A stretch of 64,000 nt of DNA from Melieria omissa. Lineage: Eukaryota > Arthropoda > Insecta > Diptera > Ulidiidae. The position numbers and the translations under genes are program-made. Shown here piece after piece: positions 61,230-64,000 of this stretch. How positions within the stretch are numbered: position 1 is the stretch's first letter; each line of letters begins with the position of its first letter. Below the pieces are notes generated by a model. The model saw only the letters and a program-made list of their open reading frames with translations. It did no database searches and was not told the origin of the DNA. The stretch spans positions 108,137,486 to 108,201,485 of the forward strand of contig OZ020269.1 in NCBI GenBank assembly GCA_963971225.1. The letters are read 5' to 3'.

Positions 61230-61784
61230 CATTAAAACTTACGTAAATGGCATCATAAAAATCACCAATATTATTGGAAGTGTAAATATAAAAAAAATAA
61301 AAAAAATTCACTTAAAAAATTTACAAAAACAATAAAAACAAAAAATTAAAAAATACAACTAACATTTAAAATAATTCTACTAATAAAAAGAAAATATAAT
61401 AATAAAACAAAAAAATTAATAAATTCACATTCAAATTTTAAAGCGCTTTTGTATTAAAAAAATTATTAAATTTTAAATTGTTTTTAATGTTTATTTGGTT
61501 TGAACTTATTTAATAACTTAACTAAAAATAATTTAAATAATAATATAAATTATATAAAAATAAAATAAATATATAATATACAATAAAGTAAATAAATAAT
61601 TAATATATAATAAAATAAATTATATAAATAAACTATTAAATTAAATATTCATTAATTAATTCATTTTATTATATATTTACTAAATATTAAATACTTTTAC
61701 AGTTTCTCAATACTTTTAAGCTTAAAAATATTATTCTTCAAACAATTTTATTATTTACTTTTTTAATGAATAAGTTAAAATAAA
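61230..61784. other. Very AT-rich spacer
   Basis: Mostly A/T with TAAATAAA-like words. No gene, no clear tandem period and no transposon end apart from the hAT target duplicate at its left edge. Confidence 0.6.
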
Positions 61785-61991
61785 TAGTGGAGTGTGTCAG
61801 TCGGAAAAGAGGCCGAAATCCGGTAGTCTTCTTGGACACGACGAGACTACTTCCTCCCCCCGTTTTCGAGGGTGCTGAAGACGATGGTGCTGGGCAATTT
61901 GCTTTTTGGGGAAGACCCTCAAAAGGGTTAAAACCCCCCTTCTTACGCCCACTATGGTAACAAAACTCATCTATGGAAAGCTTTTGTAAGA

Positions 61992-62430
61992 CAATATTTA
62001 TTTATTTATTTATTTATTTACATCTACCGGGCTTAGCCCTCACAGATTACAAAAGTAACTTACATCTAATGAAAAATAAAATAATTAATTAGCTCCTTTT
62101 TAAAGAGCATACGGCCAGCATCCATGTCGACATATTTACTGACAGTGTTGCAAAGACATGTAAACTTATGAATCGGTTCATTTTTTCCATACTTGGTTCT
62201 ATGGACCGCACTATAAAAAATATACTTTTCTCTTAACGCTCTTCCTGGCACAAAAAAAGGCAGAAGCATTAGCAGTTCCGGCGAATCAGTCTTATAGTCG
62301 CAGATATCTTTAATAAATAGAATACCGAGCATTTTTCTTCTGCACTCGAGACTTTGTAGGCTTAAAATTCGGCATCTAAGTTCGTAGGAAGGCATAGATT
62401 CAATTGAGTATAAGCGGCGAAGAGCAATAT
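61992..62430 (-). mobile_element. 5'-truncated non-LTR retrotransposon nested in the foldback arm
   Basis: The minus strand encodes the C-terminus of a LINE ORF2, then a short 3' UTR, then an (AAAT)n tail (61996-62021 as ATTT repeats). CAATAT at 61992-61997 and 62425-62430 frames it as a short target duplication. The foldback arm sequence resumes exactly afterwards, so this insertion is younger than the arm. Confidence 0.85.
62066..62424 (-). pseudogene. LINE ORF2 C-terminal fragment
   Basis: An open frame of about 118 residues from the truncation point to a stop at 62066. It shows LPSYE-like MPSYELRCRILSLQSL, a CRRKMLGILFIKDIC helix and HRTKYGKNEPIHKF. This is the conserved tail after the RT thumb in Jockey/CR1-group LINEs. 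No catalytic region remains because of 5' truncation. It differs from the LINE at 20.2 kb in its tail type (AAAT repeats and not poly A). Confidence 0.8.
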
Positions 62431-63143
62431 GGGTATCAAACGATTCAGCGTATCATTGCGGCAAACATAAGCTATAATAAAATCGGCCACGCCCACTTTC
62501 CGCGCCCACTTAACTAACAAAACAAAGCTACACTATATGTTTGTAAATAAATGTTGATGTAAAATGATTCTGTGTTTCATAGGGCTAAACATAGGTTATA
62601 TGAGATTGACCATGCCCACCTGATACGTTTTCCCGCCACGTCCACTATAATGACAAATCAGCCATGGTATATTTGTCATAGCAATATGGGTATTAAACGA
62701 TTCAGTGTGTCATTGCGGCAAACATAGGCTATAATATAATCGACCACGCCCACTTTCCGTGCCCACTAAACTAATAAAAAAAAAATTATGTTGAGTTACT
62801 GAGCTTGTAATGTTGCGAGATTACATTAATACCGTAGCTTTGTTTTGTTAGTTAAGTGGGCACGGCAAGTGGGCAGGGCCGATTATATTATAGCCTATGT
62901 TTACCGCAATGACACGCTGAATCGTTTGATACCCATATTGCCTTACAAAAGCTTTCCATAGATGAGTTTTATTACCATAGTGGGCGAAATAAGGGGGTTT
63001 TTAACCCTTTTGAGGGTCTTCCCCCGCCCAAAAAGCAAATTGCCCAGCACCATCGTCTTCAGCACCCTCGAAAACGGGGAAAAGAAGTAGTCTCGTCGTG
63101 TCCAAGAAGACTACCATGTTCTTCCGACTGACACACTCCACTA

Positions 63144-64000
63144 AAACAACATCGTCGAGATTTTCGAATCCAGGAGGCTACGAATAGTAGCATATGCGGA
63201 CGACGTCGCTATCCTGATCCCTGGAAAATTTTTGTCCACCATCAGTGATTTTATGGAGTCTGCTTTAGGAGAACTCTCTAGGCGGGCAGAGCAGAACGGT
63301 CTAGGAGTTAGCCCCTCAAAGACGGTTATGGTACTGTTCACCCGAAGATACAAAATATCGGAGTTTCGGCTGCCAAAACTCGGCGACATCACTATCACCC
63401 TCTAACCCTAGCTAAAATACCTTGGCACCATACTCGACACCAAGGTTAATTGGAATCGCAACGTGGAAGAGCGGGTGAAGAAGAGCTTGAACGTCTTCTA
63501 CGTTTGTCAGAAGGCCTTCGGAAAGAAGTGGGGATTGCGGCCGAGCATTGTCCACTGTATGTATACAGCGATCATTCGGCCGATCTTATGTTACGGAGCC
63601 ATTGTCTGGTGGCCGGCCACGGACACCAGGATCTTGACGCCGCAACTGACGAAGGTGCATAGACTGGTGGCTATAGGAATAGCAGGAACCGTCAAAAGCA
63701 CCCCCCAAGCAGGCATAGAGATGATTCTACATCTCCACCCAATAGAGCAGTTCTTAAGTGCTGTGCCGCAAAAGGCGCTCTCAGACTGAGAGAGGCCAAC
63801 CTGTGGAAAGAGCATGCTTATGGACACTCTGGGATTTTAAGGTCATTTACGAGGCCAGGTAGAGAACAGCAACTAGATTCCTGCACGGACTATCTGATTC
63901 CACACATGGATTTTGATTAGCGCGCACTCACCTCCTTTCCCTCAAAGGAAGAATGGGGACTTACAAGTGTGACAAAAGACGCCTCCATCACCATCTTTAC
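63144..64000 (+). pseudogene. LOA-like non-LTR reverse transcriptase fragment, partial at window end
   Basis: The plus strand starts in mid RT domain right at the foldback element's edge. RLRIVAYADDVAIL (the catalytic YADD, about 63172-63215) is followed by GLGVSPSKTVMVLFTRRYKI. A stop near 63405 interrupts the next stretch. LKYLGTILD, then WNRNVEERVKKSLN follow, then YTAIIRPILCYGAIVWWPA and the thumb region to about 63789, where another stop and frame change occur. LREANLWKEHAYG continues toward the window end. The order and wording match the LOA/R1-side LINEs that carry RNase H further downstream. The 5' part is missing; the foldback element abuts the break. Confidence 0.85.

Larger units (their letters stand above)
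61785..63143. mobile_element. Foldback element with long inverted arms
   Basis: The left arm starts TAGTGGAGTGTGTCAGTCGG (61785). The right arm ends with its inverted complement at 63143. The arms match over about 300 bp: 61785-61997 plus 62425-62533 on the left, against 62835-63143 on the right, with roughly 90% or better identity. The left arm is split by a retrotransposon tail. The inner part repeats the arm tip sequence (CAATATGGGTAT..AAACGATTCAG to CCCACTTTCCG) as direct copies at 62425 and 62682, plus a degenerate one at about 62565. There is no transposase. The TA at each tip may be the target duplication. Confidence 0.88.

Noticed and set aside
63141..63827. Minus-strand frames opposite the LOA-like RT (63141-63398 and 63591-63827).
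   Set aside because: They are antisense shadows of the RT fragment, which carries the recognisable YADD and downstream motifs on the plus strand.

Overview
The window looks like intergenic or intronic DNA from a fly, most likely a tephritid fruit fly. Evidence for this is the AT-rich background with scattered CAA/GTT and CA/GT simple repeats, the complete lack of bacterial-type gene packing, and a transposon set typical of Diptera: a rosa-type DD41D mariner, classical DD34D mariners, R1-like and LOA-like non-LTR retrotransposons, and tRNA-derived SINEs. The species assignment is inference. No complete host protein-coding gene could be recognised; the only host candidate is one very short possible first coding exon near 11.44 kb followed by a good splice donor.

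Layout. 0-4.4 kb is mostly unique non-coding DNA with a short degenerate tandem repeat at 2.0-2.6 kb. 4.4-6.5 kb holds a frameshifted rosa-type mariner (minus strand) and an R1-like retrotransposon tail (plus). 8.0-9.3 kb is a very AT-rich degenerate satellite. 9.3-14.9 kb is unique sequence with two short dispersed repeats. 15.0-16.05 kb is a decayed mariner (minus). 18.6-23.95 kb is a degenerate tandem array into which a tRNA-derived SINE, a duplicated ATTC-rich block and a nearly complete 3.4-kb non-LTR retrotransposon have been inserted. 24-31.9 kb is mainly unique. 31.9-33.9 kb stacks three transposon remnants: an RNase H-bearing retrotransposon tail, a mariner and a TTAA-flanked MITE. 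36.0-37.0 kb is a pyrimidine-rich tract. 39.3 kb carries one end of a piggyBac-like element, and 42.25-42.5 kb an intact-looking MITE with 32-bp inverted ends. 44.1-44.7 kb is a duplicated (TTTTA)n block. 47.9-56.2 kb contains two copies of one TTAA-type MITE (one split by a SINE), an approximately 137-copy (TTAAAA)n array, and a 155-bp satellite broken by a young copy of the same retrotransposon seen at 20-23.7 kb. 59.2-64 kb contains a 2-kb hAT element with perfect 8-bp target duplications, a foldback element with roughly 300-bp arms that itself carries a nested retrotransposon tail, and a LOA-like reverse transcriptase fragment running off the window end.

Nothing here forms a metabolic or defence pathway. 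The coherent story is one of layered transposition: satellites and MITEs serve as landing sites for SINEs and LINEs, and several nestings allow insertion order to be read directly. All autonomous transposase and reverse transcriptase frames seen are broken, so any present mobility would depend on enzymes encoded elsewhere.
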